From positions 186,001 through 250,000 of the forward strand of contig JAGXIH010000017.1 in the NCBI GenBank assembly GCA_024635795.1: 64,000 bases of DNA, in the 5' to 3' direction. This document shows positions 9,663 to 19,422 of this stretch, in pieces. Both the position numbers and the translations under genes were made by a program. The notes beneath the pieces were generated by a model. It saw only the letters and a list, made by a program, of their open reading frames with translations, ran no database searches and was not told the DNA's origin. The first letter of the stretch is position 1. Each line of letters opens with the position of its first letter. The stretch is from Salegentibacter sp. Its GTDB lineage: Bacteria > Bacteroidota > Bacteroidia > Flavobacteriales > Flavobacteriaceae.

Positions 9663-10646
9663 ATGAAAAATTTATTTTTTATGTTGATTGCCGGGGTAGT
9701 TTCCCTTTTTATTTTTTCCTGTGAGACTGACGCCGTGGGCGAAAATTCTATCGAGAAGATAAGTGATCTTTCGGCAACAAAAAAGATGGATCCTACGGTA
9801 ATTCCTATTAAAGAGGAAAATCTATTTCCCGAAGGAATTGAGTACGACCAAAGGGAAGATCGTTTCCTGGTCTCTTCAATAACCCGGGGAACAATTGGGC
9901 AGGTTAAGGATGGGATTTATTCTGAATTTATTACCGATTCCGACTTAATAGCCAGCATTGGAATACACATTGATAATTCCAGAAAACGCCTGCTTGTCAT
10001 CAATTCCCATATTGACGGCTCATTCTCTGCCCTTGCGGCTTACGAGCTTAGCTCGGGAGAACGAATATTTTTTACAGATCTATTAGGGTTGAAAGACGGC
10101 CCCAGCTTTACGAATGATGTGACAGTTGATAACAAAGGAAATGCTTATGTTACAGATAGCTATGCCGGCATAATTTATAAAGTAGATGAAGAAGGAAATC
10201 CTTCGGTTTTTTATGAAGATGAAGAACTCGCTCCTTCTCCCGGTAACGGAGGTTTAAACGGTATAGATTATGACCCGCGGGGATATTTGCTGGTAAGTCA
10301 CCTGGAAACAAACCGTATCATAAGAATTCCTTTAGATAATCCTGAAGCATTTTCAGAAGTAAACATTCCTGTTGATTTGTATGGTCCTGATGGGATATAC
10401 CTAAAAAATCCCAACGAGCTACTCGTAGTGAGCAATGACGGAGGTAGAGAAAATGCGGTAGTGCATACCTTTAAGACACGGGATAAATGGAAAAGTGCCA
10501 TCCTGAAAGATGCTTTTCCTACTTACGCAACTTTTCCCACTACGGTGACCGTTAAAAGAAATACTCCCTATGTACTTTATTCTTACCTGCCCATCCTGAT
10601 GTCAGGAGGTTCACAAGATGAATTTCATATTGTAAAAGCGGAATAG
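9663..10646 (+). CDS. Lipoprotein with SMP-30/NHL-like beta-propeller fold
   Basis: 327 residues. A lipoprotein signal peptide is clear: MKNLFFMLIAGVVSLFIFSC, with the lipobox Cys at residue 20 followed by E and T. The body repeats propeller-blade motifs of the gluconolactonase/SMP-30 type: LFPEGIEYDQREDRFLVSS, TNDVTVDNKGNAYVTDSYAG and NGIDYDPRGYLLVSHLETN. Proteins of this type include lactonases and many exported binding or scaffold proteins; the substrate cannot be told from sequence. It is a single-gene unit between a C11 tract and a clear terminator. Start chosen at the ATG giving the signal peptide. Confidence 0.8.
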   Translation: MKNLFFMLIAGVVSLFIFSCETDAVGENSIEKISDLSATKKMDPTVIPIKEENLFPEGIEYDQREDRFLVSSITRGTIGQVKDGIYSEFITDSDLIASIGIHIDNSRKRLLVINSHIDGSFSALAAYELSSGERIFFTDLLGLKDGPSFTNDVTVDNKGNAYVTDSYAGIIYKVDEEGNPSVFYEDEELAPSPGNGGLNGIDYDPRGYLLVSHLETNRIIRIPLDNPEAFSEVNIPVDLYGPDGIYLKNPNELLVVSNDGGRENAVVHTFKTRDKWKSAILKDAFPTYATFPTTVTVKRNTPYVLYSYLPILMSGGSQDEFHIVKAE

Positions 10647-10666
10647 GATTATTTTGAAAAAAATAT

Positions 10667-10709
10667 AAGCTTCGGCCTAAGGATTTCTTTTCGGCCGGGG
10701 CTTTTTTTT
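10667..10709 (+). terminator. Rho-independent terminator after the beta-propeller lipoprotein gene
   Basis: AGC..CGGCC pairs with GGCCG..GCT around a 15-base loop, followed by eight T at 10702-10709. It lies 20 bases after the stop codon at 10646. Confidence 0.75.
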
Positions 10710-10771
10710 AACCTTACCTTATTTTTAAAGGATTAGGAAACAATAGCTGCTATAAAAAAACCTGAGAAGTC

Positions 10772-11698
10772 TTAACTTTTCAAAAAGTCAATATTCCTTT
10801 TTAAACCTTCGAACTTTGTCCTTTTCACAGCAGATTTTCTAAAAATCTCATTGAAGGTTTCTTTGGTGATCTCTTCCCAGTCTTTTTTATCATTTTCCAG
10901 TAAATCGGGATGTGGATTAAACAGGGGTTCATTATGTGGTTTTGAAAAACGGTTCCAGGGGCAAACATCCTGACAGATATCACAACCAAACATCCAGTCT
11001 TCAAATTGGCCCTTAAAGGAGTTTGGAAGCTCATCCTTTAATTCAATTGTAAAATAGGAAATACATCTGCTTCCATCAACTTTATAAGGTTCTACGATAG
11101 CCTGAGTGGGACAGGCGTCTATACAAGCGGTACAGCTTCCGCAGTGATCGGTTACCGGGGTATCATATTCCAGGTTCAGGTCTACAATAAGTTCAGCAAT
11201 AAAATAAAAAGAGCCCGTTTGCTTAGATAAGAGATTGGAATGCTTTCCTATCCAGCCGAGACCGCTTTTGGCTGCCCAGGCTTTATCCAGAACCGGTGCC
11301 GAATCAACAAAGGCTCGCCCATCTATTTCGCCAATTTCCGTCTGCATAAATTGCATAAGATCCTTCAGCTTGTCTTTGATCACAAAATGATAGTCCCGGC
11401 CGTAAGCATATTTACTGATCTTATAGGAATCCTGGTTTTGAATTTCATGCGGATAATAATTCAGCAGTAAAGAAATCACCGATTTTGAACCTTCTACAAG
11501 TTTGGTTGGGTCAAGGCGTTTATCGAAATGATTTTCCATATACTTCATCTCGCCATGCATGTCCTTTTGAAGATAATTCTCCAGGCGGGGCGCCTCTTCC
11601 TCAAGAAATTCGGCTTTGGAAATTCCACAAGACAAAAATCCGAGGCGTTTGGCTTCGGATTTAATTAAGGATGTATATCGCTCTTTTAAATTACTCAT
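10772..11698 (-). CDS. queG: Epoxyqueuosine reductase QueG
   Basis: 308 residues, normal length. QueG is the cobalamin-dependent iron-sulfur enzyme that reduces epoxyqueuosine to queuosine in tRNA anticodons. Two 4Fe-4S motifs are visible: [16 protein letters not shown] near residue 185 and [11 protein letters not shown] near 240. The N-terminal part carries the family segments [16 protein letters not shown] and [13 protein letters not shown]. It is last in the minus-strand run ruvB - P450 - queG, 91 bases after the P450 gene. Confidence 0.96.
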   Translation of the reverse strand: MSNLKERYTSLIKSEAKRLGFLSCGISKAEFLEEEAPRLENYLQKDMHGEMKYMENHFDKRLDPTKLVEGSKSVISLLLNYYPHEIQNQDSYKISKYAYGRDYHFVIKDKLKDLMQFMQTEIGEIDGRAFVDSAPVLDKAWAAKSGLGWIGKHSNLLSKQTGSFYFIAELIVDLNLEYDTPVTDHCGSCTACIDACPTQAIVEPYKVDGSRCISYFTIELKDELPNSFKGQFEDWMFGCDICQDVCPWNRFSKPHNEPLFNPHPDLLENDKKDWEEITKETFNEIFRKSAVKRTKFEGLKRNIDFLKS

Positions 11699-11789
11699 AC
11701 TGATTTTACAAAGATGCGATTTTTTAAAATATGACCTATTTCACAGATTTTATCAACCCTATTTTTACCAGACTATGGTGAAGATAGAA

Positions 11790-13139
11790 TTAGGATCTCT
11801 TTTCAAATCTCAAAATAGCATTTTTGGGTTTCAGGGTAATTAAAGGAGTTATTTCTATTTTCTCCTTATTTGTGCTGATCCTGTACCTAGAAACAAGTTC
11901 TGAAATGGCTAAAATCATTTCATACATCGCAAAATTATTACCAATGCATTTCCGTGGTCCTGCCCCAAATGGAAAGTAGTGGGAAGTATGTTTGGTGCCT
12001 TCAGCAAATCGGGAAGGATCAAATTTCTGTGGATTTTCCCAGTAGGCAGCATCACGATGAATCTCATAGATCGAAAACAATAAATTGGAATTTTTATGCA
12101 ATCGGAATCCGTTGAACTCATCTTCTTCAAGATTAATACGATCTATAAAATATACCGGTGGATACAGCCGCATAGCTTCTTCCAACACCTGTTTTGTATA
12201 AGTACAGGAGGCGATCAATTCCATAAGATCACCGGTCTTTTCCTTAGCTTTTTTTGTTTCTGAAGCAATTTTTTCCTGAATATCGGGATGTCTTGCGAGG
12301 AGTTCTGTGGTGAAAGTGAGTGCATTCGAAGTGGTTTCATGCCCTGCGGTAAAAAAGATCAGAATTTCATCTATTAGCTGCTTCTCGCTCATTGCCGTGC
12401 CGTCCTCATACCTCGCATCAAGCAGCATATCCAGCAGATCTCCCTCGCCTACAGGATTTTCTTTTCTTTCCCTCACTAATTTCCTAAGGATTTCACGCGC
12501 CTCTTCAACTAAGGCCATATGCTTTTTTATGCTTCCTCCATACTTAAACCACCAGCGCTTAAAAGGCTGCCGGAGTTCTTTGACCAGCATTCGCTGGGCA
12601 GCTTCGGTAATATATTGCAGCCTGTTGATCTCCTTTTGGCCAACGGCACTGCTAAAAAGCGATTTTACCACCGTTTGAAAGGCAAGGTCATTAAAAACCG
12701 GAAAAATATCTATGGATTTATTGGGTTCGATCTTGTCCAACTCTAGTAAAATAGCCGAATTTACTGTATCCATTAAACCGGCGATTTGCTTCTTATGAAA
12801 AGCGGGCTGAATTAGTTTACGTTGTTTCCGCCAGTGTTCTCCTGTAGAAGTTAGGAGGCCGTTGCCCAGGTATTTTGCCATATCCCGGGTTTGGATTGGC
12901 GATTTTTCAAAGTTTTTATGGTTTTTCTGAAGGGCATATTCAGCAAAGGCAGCACTCCTGGAAAAGACAAGGGGATTTCCAAAACCGGTTTTCACCCTGA
13001 AAATATCTCCTAGTTTTTCAAAATTTTCAGCATGAAAAGGCAGGGGATTTTTGAGGATAAGATTGGCTTTTCCCATAAATTTTAGCCACGATACCGCCGG
13101 AATGTCTTTACCTTTCATACTTCCCATTTGAAGTTTCAA
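11790..13139 (-). CDS. Cytochrome P450
   Basis: 449 residues with all class hallmarks: I-helix FFTAGHETTSNALTF (oxygen-activation AGxET), K-helix EEAMRLYPP (ExxR), and haem loop FPFGAGPRKCIGNNFA with the axial Cys near residue 398. P450s insert one oxygen atom into organic substrates using electrons from a redox partner; no ferredoxin or reductase is next to it. The overall pattern resembles the fatty-acid-hydroxylase-like class, but the substrate is not predictable. There is no N-terminal membrane anchor, so it is likely cytosolic. The start is uncertain: a later Met at residue 5 or 8 is also possible. It lies 60 bases after ruvB. Confidence 0.95.
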   Translation of the reverse strand: MKLQMGSMKGKDIPAVSWLKFMGKANLILKNPLPFHAENFEKLGDIFRVKTGFGNPLVFSRSAAFAEYALQKNHKNFEKSPIQTRDMAKYLGNGLLTSTGEHWRKQRKLIQPAFHKKQIAGLMDTVNSAILLELDKIEPNKSIDIFPVFNDLAFQTVVKSLFSSAVGQKEINRLQYITEAAQRMLVKELRQPFKRWWFKYGGSIKKHMALVEEAREILRKLVRERKENPVGEGDLLDMLLDARYEDGTAMSEKQLIDEILIFFTAGHETTSNALTFTTELLARHPDIQEKIASETKKAKEKTGDLMELIASCTYTKQVLEEAMRLYPPVYFIDRINLEEDEFNGFRLHKNSNLLFSIYEIHRDAAYWENPQKFDPSRFAEGTKHTSHYFPFGAGPRKCIGNNFAMYEMILAISELVSRYRISTNKEKIEITPLITLKPKNAILRFEKRS

Positions 13140-13199
13140 GTTAAGAAGAAACCACCTGAAACGGCTTGAATCGAAAAGAAAAAACTCCCTTTTTAACTT

Positions 13200-14222
13200 T
13201 TAGAACAATCCGCCCTGTGTATTTCCTTTAGTCCTGCCAAGGTGCCGGTAGGCTGCTTCTGTTACTTCCCGACCACGAGGGGTACGGTAAATAAATCCCT
13301 GCTGAATGAGGAACGGCTCGTAAACCTCTTCGATGGTTTCGGCGCTTTCGCTAACCGCGGTAGCCAAGGTTGTGATCCCCACGGGACCACCCTTAAATTT
13401 ATCGATAATAGTTTCCAGGATCTTATTATCCATTTCATCCAAACCGTGGGTATCTACGTTTAACGCTTTAAGACCATATTGGGCAATTTCCATATCGATT
13501 TTCCCATTGCCCTTAATCTGTGCAAAATCCCGCACTCTTCTTAGAAGTGCATTGGCAATACGAGGAGTCCCACGGCTCCGTCCTGCAATTTCGATGGCAG
13601 CATTCAGGGTAATAGGCACTTTGAGGATCTCTGCACTTCGTTGCACGATATCTGAAAGCAGTTCGGTGGTGTAATACTGAAGTCTACTGGATATTCCAAA
13701 ACGTGCCCGCATAGGCGCTGTAAGAAGTCCTGAACGAGTGGTTGCTCCCACCAGCGTAAACGGGTTCAAATTGATTTGAACAGTTCTCGCATTTGGCCCG
13801 GTTTCAATCATAATATCAATCCGGTAATCTTCCATTGCTGAATAGAGGTATTCTTCTACCACAGGACTCAATCTATGAATTTCATCAATAAAAAGAATAT
13901 CCCTCTCATCCAGATTTGTAAGAAGACCGGCCAAATCTCCCGGTTTATCGAGAACAGGTCCAGATGTGACTTTAATTCCGACACTAAGTTCGTTGGCTAG
14001 AATATGTGCCAGAGTTGTTTTACCAAGCCCGGGAGGCCCATGAAAAAGCGTATGATCTAATGCTTCCCCCCTTTGATTAGCCGCTTCAACAAACACCTTA
14101 AGATTTTCCAACACCTGATCCTGACCTGCAAAATCATCAAATTCCAGGGGGCGTAAAGCCCTTTCTATATCAATTTCTTCGGGAGAAAAGTTTTCTCCGC
14201 TAGGATCAAGGTTTTCATTCAT
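13200..14222 (-). CDS. ruvB: Holliday junction branch migration helicase RuvB
   Basis: 340 residues, standard RuvB. AAA+ motor of the RuvABC resolvasome. Motifs: [18 protein letters not shown] at the N-terminus, Walker [17 protein letters not shown] near residue 65, Walker [11 protein letters not shown] near 110, sensor 1 [12 protein letters not shown], then the C-terminal winged helix ([20 protein letters not shown]). It heads the minus-strand run ruvB - P450 - queG and is separated from the oxidase operon upstream by a strong hairpin terminator. Confidence 0.98.
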   Translation of the reverse strand: MNENLDPSGENFSPEEIDIERALRPLEFDDFAGQDQVLENLKVFVEAANQRGEALDHTLFHGPPGLGKTTLAHILANELSVGIKVTSGPVLDKPGDLAGLLTNLDERDILFIDEIHRLSPVVEEYLYSAMEDYRIDIMIETGPNARTVQINLNPFTLVGATTRSGLLTAPMRARFGISSRLQYYTTELLSDIVQRSAEILKVPITLNAAIEIAGRSRGTPRIANALLRRVRDFAQIKGNGKIDMEIAQYGLKALNVDTHGLDEMDNKILETIIDKFKGGPVGITTLATAVSESAETIEEVYEPFLIQQGFIYRTPRGREVTEAAYRHLGRTKGNTQGGLF

Positions 14223-14331
14223 GGTCGTGCTCTCAAAAATAGGTTCTTCAGCAAAGATAAGTAAAACAGGATTCCTATTCTGATCGAAACCATATTGTGA
14301 ATTGAATTTCCAGGCTTAAAGTATTTTGCAT

Positions 14332-14364
14332 AAAAAAGCCGTTTGATAAAGTTCAAACGGCTTT
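14332..14364 (-). terminator. Rho-independent terminator of the act/oxidase operon
   Basis: A perfect 12-base stem, AAAGCCGTTTGA (14335-14346) pairing with 14353-14364, has a six-base loop. On the minus strand it is followed by a T-run (A-run 14332-14337 on plus). It lies 20 bases past the stop of oxidase subunit I at 14384. Confidence 0.88.
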
Positions 14365-14383
14365 GTTTTTATGTTACGTGATA

Positions 14384-16204
14384 TTAATGATTTAATTCTT
14401 CTTCATTTTCCTGAAGCGGTACATTCTGCGGAACGAAATCCTGTCCTTTTATAACATACTCACCGTCTTCATTGGTCTTACTGTAGTCGTATGGCCAACG
14501 GTATACATATGGGATTTCCCCCGGCCAGTTTCCGTGGATGTGTTCTACCGGAGTAGTCCATTCCAGCGTAGTAGCATTCCATGGGTTTTGTGTTGCTTTT
14601 CTTCCGTAGAAAATTGAAGCAAAGAAGTTCCATAAAAATACCACCTGAACGGCTGCGGTGATAAGTGCGAAAATGGTTATGATCACATTTACATCGGCAA
14701 GATCATCAAAATATGGGAACGCGGTGTTGGTATAGTAACGTCTGGGTAATCCAGCCAATCCTATAAAGTGCATCGGGAAGAAAACTCCGTAAGAACCAAC
14801 GGCGGTAATCCAAAAATGGATATAACCAAGATTTTTATTCATCATACGGCCATACATCTTAGGGAACCAGTGATAAACCCCTGCAAGAAGTCCGTAGATG
14901 GCAGATATACCCATTACCAGGTGGAAGTGGGCAATAACGAAATAAGTATCATGTACGTTTATATCAAGTGTAGAATCCCCCAGGATAATACCTGTTAAGC
15001 CACCGGTTATAAATGTAGAAACAAAACCGATTGAAAACAGCATTGCGGGGTTCATCTGTAAGTTACCTTTCCATAAAGTAGTAATCCAGTTAAAGGCTTT
15101 TACTGCTGAAGGGATCGCAATAAGCAAGGTTGTAAAAGTAAATACCGATCCAAGGAATGGGTTCATCCCCGATACAAACATATGGTGACCCCATACAATT
15201 GTAGAAAGGAATGCAATCGCAAGTATGGAAGCAACCATCGCACGGTACCCAAAAATAGGCTTACGGGCATTGGTAGCCATAACTTCGGAGACAATACCCA
15301 TTGCAGGTAAGATCACGATATAAACTTCGGGGTGACCAAGGAACCAAAAAAGGTGTTCAAACAATACCGGAGAACCTCCCTGATGACTTAATACCTCTCC
15401 TGAAATATAAATATCACTTAGGAAGAATGAAGTTCCGAAACTACGGTCCATGATCAACAGCAAGGCCGCCGATAATAATACCGGGAAGGAAACTACCCCA
15501 ATAATAGCCGTTACGAAAAACGCCCAGATAGTAAGCGGAAGCCTGGTCATAGACATCCCCTTGGTCCTTAGGTTTAAGACAGTCACGATATAATTAAGAG
15601 ACCCTAACAAGGAAGAGGCAATGAAAATAGCCAGAGATACAAGCCAAAGCGTCATTCCAAGTCCTGAACCTCCAATTGCCTGTGGCAAAGCACTAAGCGG
15701 AGGGTAAATAGTCCAACCTGCATTTGCCGGCCCTGTTTCAATAAAAAGGGAAGACAACATAATTACCGAAGACACGAAGAATAACCAGTAGGAAACCATA
15801 TTAAGAAATCCTGAGGCCATATCACGAGCTCCAATTTGCAGCGGAATAAGCAGGTTACTAAAAGTACCACTTAATCCGGCGGTTAATACAAAAAATACCA
15901 TGATAGTCCCATGGATTGTAACCAGGGCAAGGTATATTGAGGGTGTCATTACTCCGTCTGGAGCCCATTTACCTAAAAGAGCTTCGAAGATAACGAAAGA
16001 CTCCTCTGGCCAGGCCAGTTGCATACGGAATAATACAGACATCATAATACCTACGATCCCCATTAAAATACCTGTTATAAGGTATTGCTTGGAGATCATC
16101 TTATGGTCGGTACTAAATATGTATTTAGTAATGAAAGTCTGTTTATGATGATGTCCATGATCGTCGTGATGATCCTGAGCCGGTGCTGTTGCTAATGCTG
16201 ACAT
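14384..16204 (-). CDS. ctaD: Cytochrome c oxidase subunit I (aa3-type haem-copper oxidase)
   Basis: 606 residues with twelve predicted membrane helices. It holds haem a and the haem a3-CuB centre where oxygen is reduced to water. Key features: FWFLGHPEVYIVILPAMGI (CuB His, the Glu of the D-channel exit and the cross-linked Tyr), VWGHHMFVSGMNP (the two further CuB His) and DTYFVIAHFHLVMGIS (haem ligands). The short cytosolic N-terminus is His-rich (HHDDHGHHHK). It is the last gene of the act operon, 30 bases after subunit II. No subunit III gene follows, so that subunit must be encoded elsewhere or be missing. Confidence 0.97.
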   Translation of the reverse strand: MSALATAPAQDHHDDHGHHHKQTFITKYIFSTDHKMISKQYLITGILMGIVGIMMSVLFRMQLAWPEESFVIFEALLGKWAPDGVMTPSIYLALVTIHGTIMVFFVLTAGLSGTFSNLLIPLQIGARDMASGFLNMVSYWLFFVSSVIMLSSLFIETGPANAGWTIYPPLSALPQAIGGSGLGMTLWLVSLAIFIASSLLGSLNYIVTVLNLRTKGMSMTRLPLTIWAFFVTAIIGVVSFPVLLSAALLLIMDRSFGTSFFLSDIYISGEVLSHQGGSPVLFEHLFWFLGHPEVYIVILPAMGIVSEVMATNARKPIFGYRAMVASILAIAFLSTIVWGHHMFVSGMNPFLGSVFTFTTLLIAIPSAVKAFNWITTLWKGNLQMNPAMLFSIGFVSTFITGGLTGIILGDSTLDINVHDTYFVIAHFHLVMGISAIYGLLAGVYHWFPKMYGRMMNKNLGYIHFWITAVGSYGVFFPMHFIGLAGLPRRYYTNTAFPYFDDLADVNVIITIFALITAAVQVVFLWNFFASIFYGRKATQNPWNATTLEWTTPVEHIHGNWPGEIPYVYRWPYDYSKTNEDGEYVIKGQDFVPQNVPLQENEEELNH

Positions 16205-16234
16205 ATCTTAAAGTATATTCTTTTAATGTTGTTT

Positions 16235-17296
16235 TTAATTATCCATGAATTCCCCGAAAGTAGACTGCTCGCTCAACCATGCGTTGTACTCTTCTTCAGT
16301 TTCAACTATGATCTTCATTTGCATATTGTAATGAGCTTCTCCACAAATCTTATTACACGCAATAAAATAATCGAATTCATAAGGATCGAGCGGCATTTCT
16401 CCTTCGGCCCTTAGCACTTCGCTATTTTCCTTTCGAATTTCATTTATGGTTTGAACTTTATCTACCATATACTCGCTATCTCGCATTTCTGCAGTAGTAA
16501 TGGTTGGCGTAAAGCCGAATTGAGTAATCATCCCCGGCACCACATTCATCTGGGCACGGAAGTGTGGGAAATAGGCAGAATGTAAAACATCCTGAGATCT
16601 GAATTTAAAAAGAACAGGTTTATTTACCGGGAGGTGCAATTCAGTAGTTATCTTGTCATCCTCGCCATAAGGGTCGCTTTCGTCAAGCCCAACATTGTTT
16701 CTACCTTCAATAAATCTAACATTTGCTTTACCAAGAGTATTGTCTTCTCCGGCATAACGCGCCTGCCAGCTGAATTGTTTGGCGTAGATTTCAATAACAA
16801 TAGGATCGCTGTCCTCATCGATATTCATAATATCAGACCAAGTAAATAATCCATAGATAATTAAACCTGCAAGAGTAATTACCGGGATAATAGTCCAGAT
16901 AAACTCAAGTTTATCATTATCGGCAAAGAACAAGGCTTTATTTCCTTTTTTCCCCTGATATTTATAAGCGAACCAGTGAAGTAATGCCTGGGTTAACACC
17001 TGAACTATCATAATGATAGCTATGGAAATAAACATAAGAGTATCTACCTGACTACCATGATCTGATGCAGCTTCGGGAAGATAAAGCTTACTCCATTTCC
17101 AGAAGCTGTAAGCCATCCCAACATAAATAAAGATCATGAACCACAGCATATACCTGGCTTGCTGTCGGTTGTCGTTATCGTTGGCAATTTGCGTTGAATC
17201 TGCACCCGGCCCTTTGGAGAGTTCAAAAATCTTCGATAATTGCCATCCGGTTACGGCAAGAAGTGCAAGTGCAATTATTACTAAGAATACGGTCAT
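16235..17296 (-). CDS. ctaC: Cytochrome c oxidase subunit II with CuA site
   Basis: 353 residues. Three hydrophobic segments (residues 1-16, about 50-68 and 85-110) and another near 130-150 precede a periplasmic cupredoxin domain. The CuA ligands are visible: HSAYFPHFRAQM and CNKICGEAHYNM (CxxxCxxxHxxM). Between the two ligand loops lies an insertion of roughly 40 residues (from about TTAEMRDSEYM to EGEMPLDPYE). Subunit II takes electrons from the haem c subunits of alternative complex III; its place directly after actF supports a physical supercomplex, as known for this enzyme pair in flavobacteria. Confidence 0.96.
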   Translation of the reverse strand: MTVFLVIIALALLAVTGWQLSKIFELSKGPGADSTQIANDNDNRQQARYMLWFMIFIYVGMAYSFWKWSKLYLPEAASDHGSQVDTLMFISIAIIMIVQVLTQALLHWFAYKYQGKKGNKALFFADNDKLEFIWTIIPVITLAGLIIYGLFTWSDIMNIDEDSDPIVIEIYAKQFSWQARYAGEDNTLGKANVRFIEGRNNVGLDESDPYGEDDKITTELHLPVNKPVLFKFRSQDVLHSAYFPHFRAQMNVVPGMITQFGFTPTITTAEMRDSEYMVDKVQTINEIRKENSEVLRAEGEMPLDPYEFDYFIACNKICGEAHYNMQMKIIVETEEEYNAWLSEQSTFGEFMDN

Positions 17297-17331
17297 TTTA
17301 TAATTTCTTCTTTAAACAATCAATCTTTTTA

Positions 17332-18711
17332 TTAATAATGGAAGTGCTCACTTTCTTTGATGAACGGGTTCCTTTTGGCCAGCAATGGAGCTTTGGTTAG
17401 GGCGTTGAAAACCACAAAAATAAACAATCCTGCAAATAATAAAACTGCACTTATTTCAGGAAGTCCAATAAACCATGATTCACCAACTGTGGAAGGCATT
17501 ATCATTACAAATACATTTACGTAATGCCCAACCAGAATAACAATTCCTGTTAAGACCACAAACCAATTAACACGTTTATAGTCGCTATTCATCAACATTA
17601 ATAACGGGAATATAAAATTAAGTCCTACCATTCCGAAAAACGGCAGTGAGTAATTTTCAATCCGACTTATAAAGTATACAACTTCCTCAGGGATATTAGA
17701 GTACCAAATAAGCATGAACTGCGAGAACCATAAATAAGTCCAGAAAATACTCATCCCGAACATAAACTTGGCCAGATCGTGAATGTGACTATCGTTAACA
17801 AAAGGAAGGTAGCCTCTTGATTTAAGATAAATGCTTATTAGTGCGATAACCGTGATCCCAGAAACGAACAGGCTCGCAAACACGTACCATCCAAACAAGG
17901 TACTAAACCAGTGTGGATCAAGGCTCATTATCCAGTCCCAAGACATCATAGATTCAGAAACAATAAAGAATACCAAGAAACCTGCAGCTAGTTTAAAGTT
18001 TTTCTTGAAGTAATAATTATCTGAGGCCTCATCCAGTCTTCTTGAATTTCTAACCAGAAAATGTCTGAAGATAAACCAGCCTCCAAGGTAAATTGCCGCT
18101 CTAATCAAGAAAAACGGTAGATTAAGATAACTTGATTTATTTCTGATAATGGCATCGTTTTCTACAACTTCGGGATCCATCCAGATGAACAGGTGGTTCA
18201 TATGCATTCCAGAAAGTACTAATAGCACAAACAGAATTATTCCGCCGGGAACAAGATAGGCGGTTATAGCTTCCATCACCCTGAATAATACTGGTGACCA
18301 TCCGGCCTGTGCAGCATACTGTACAGCGTAAAAAGCCAGCACCCCTAAAGAGATCATAAAGAAAAAGAAAGCCGCTACATAAACGGCAGCCCAGGGTTTG
18401 TTCTGTAATTGGTGTAATTTATGTTCCAGGTGTTCGGTGTCATGTGATCCAGCTTCAGCAGCTTGATCTTCTTTTTCTTCTACATTTCTTCCCGGCTCAT
18501 CGTCTAATAACATGCCGTGTTCTGCTTTTGCGAAATCAGCTTCCACCATTGTACTTTCTGCTGGGTCAGCGTGATGTTCTTCTGCAGCCATCATTTCCCT
18601 AACATCATCAAGGTCTGATGGTGCTTGCAGAAATCCTATAACGAGACCTATGGCACCAACAATTACAAAAATAATTGCTGTTAACTTTAATTTACTGGAT
18701 AGCGTGTACAT
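17332..18711 (-). CDS. actF: Alternative complex III subunit ActF (quinol:cytochrome c oxidoreductase membrane subunit)
   Basis: 459 residues from the ATG at 18711 (MYTLSSKLKLTAII). A longer frame upstream would overlap actE and adds a Lys/Arg-rich stretch without family character, so the 18711 start is preferred; it is 25 bases after the actE stop. About ten hydrophobic segments are present. After the first helix there is an acidic, His-containing stretch of about 90 residues (EEHHADPAES through HLEHKLHQLQN). ActF resembles half of the NrfD-like subunit ActC and forms part of the membrane core of the complex. It belongs to the same transcription unit as the oxidase genes. Confidence 0.92.
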   Translation of the reverse strand: MYTLSSKLKLTAIIFVIVGAIGLVIGFLQAPSDLDDVREMMAAEEHHADPAESTMVEADFAKAEHGMLLDDEPGRNVEEKEDQAAEAGSHDTEHLEHKLHQLQNKPWAAVYVAAFFFFMISLGVLAFYAVQYAAQAGWSPVLFRVMEAITAYLVPGGIILFVLLVLSGMHMNHLFIWMDPEVVENDAIIRNKSSYLNLPFFLIRAAIYLGGWFIFRHFLVRNSRRLDEASDNYYFKKNFKLAAGFLVFFIVSESMMSWDWIMSLDPHWFSTLFGWYVFASLFVSGITVIALISIYLKSRGYLPFVNDSHIHDLAKFMFGMSIFWTYLWFSQFMLIWYSNIPEEVVYFISRIENYSLPFFGMVGLNFIFPLLMLMNSDYKRVNWFVVLTGIVILVGHYVNVFVMIMPSTVGESWFIGLPEISAVLLFAGLFIFVVFNALTKAPLLAKRNPFIKESEHFHY

Positions 18712-18736
18712 ATTTGTAGATCTAAATGCTTTATTC

Positions 18737-19417
18737 TTAATTATTGCTTTCTTCTTCTGTAAGAACAGTGCCTTCTCCAACATTTTCCTGCGCCGCCTGT
18801 ACATCGGGATCATCCGGACTTACAGTAGGTCCAACTTCTTCAAATTCCCTTTCCGGATTTCCTTCCAACTGATCTTTAAGATTCATTACGTAATGAGTGA
18901 TCTGCCAGCGTTCCTTTTCATCGGTTTGAGATGCATAAGAACCCATGGAGTTAAGGCCGTAGAAAATAACGTGATAAACACTACCTTCAGTAATTGCCCT
19001 TCCCACATCGTCGTATGAAGGCACCCCAAGGATTTTTTCTCTTTCAACAAGAATCCCCTGTCCATCGCCAGCATCTCCGTGGCAAACAGCACAATAAATG
19101 GTATATAATTCCTTTCCTTCAGTTAAGTTCTCTTCGGTATAAGGCAGCGGATTTTTAAGTTCTGCTTTAGCCTGGGAACTTCCGTCGGGGGTATTCTCAT
19201 ATCCGTATGGTTTCCATCCACGGGCTACAGTACCTTCTACGGGATCCATGGCAGATTGGCCACCGGGAAAAATATCGTATTCACCATAAGACTCATATCC
19301 CTCCGACTCATACATATCGGGCATAAACTGGTAGTTAGGTCGGTCACTATCGGCACAGGATGCGACTAAGCCGGCCAGAAGAAACAATACTATAGATTTA
19401 TGGAAAAAACTTCTCAT
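18737..19417 (-). CDS. actE: Alternative complex III subunit ActE, monohaem cytochrome c lipoprotein
   Basis: 226 residues. A lipoprotein signal is visible (FLLAGLVASC, Cys near residue 21). One haem-c motif, CAVCHGDAGDGQG, lies near residue 109 and a candidate distal Met follows in GLNSMGSYASQ. The C-terminus is acidic (DPDVQAAQENVGEGTVLTEEESNN). ActE is the terminal haem carrier of the complex that passes electrons to cytochrome c or directly to the CuA domain of the oxidase. It follows actD with 5 bases between them. Confidence 0.93.
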   Translation of the reverse strand: MRSFFHKSIVLFLLAGLVASCADSDRPNYQFMPDMYESEGYESYGEYDIFPGGQSAMDPVEGTVARGWKPYGYENTPDGSSQAKAELKNPLPYTEENLTEGKELYTIYCAVCHGDAGDGQGILVEREKILGVPSYDDVGRAITEGSVYHVIFYGLNSMGSYASQTDEKERWQITHYVMNLKDQLEGNPEREFEEVGPTVSPDDPDVQAAQENVGEGTVLTEEESNN

Positions 19418-19422
19418 TTTGT

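Noticed and set aside
12307-12746. Plus-strand frames opposite the P450 gene
   Set aside because: The P450 motifs are on the minus strand; the opposite frames show no protein pattern.
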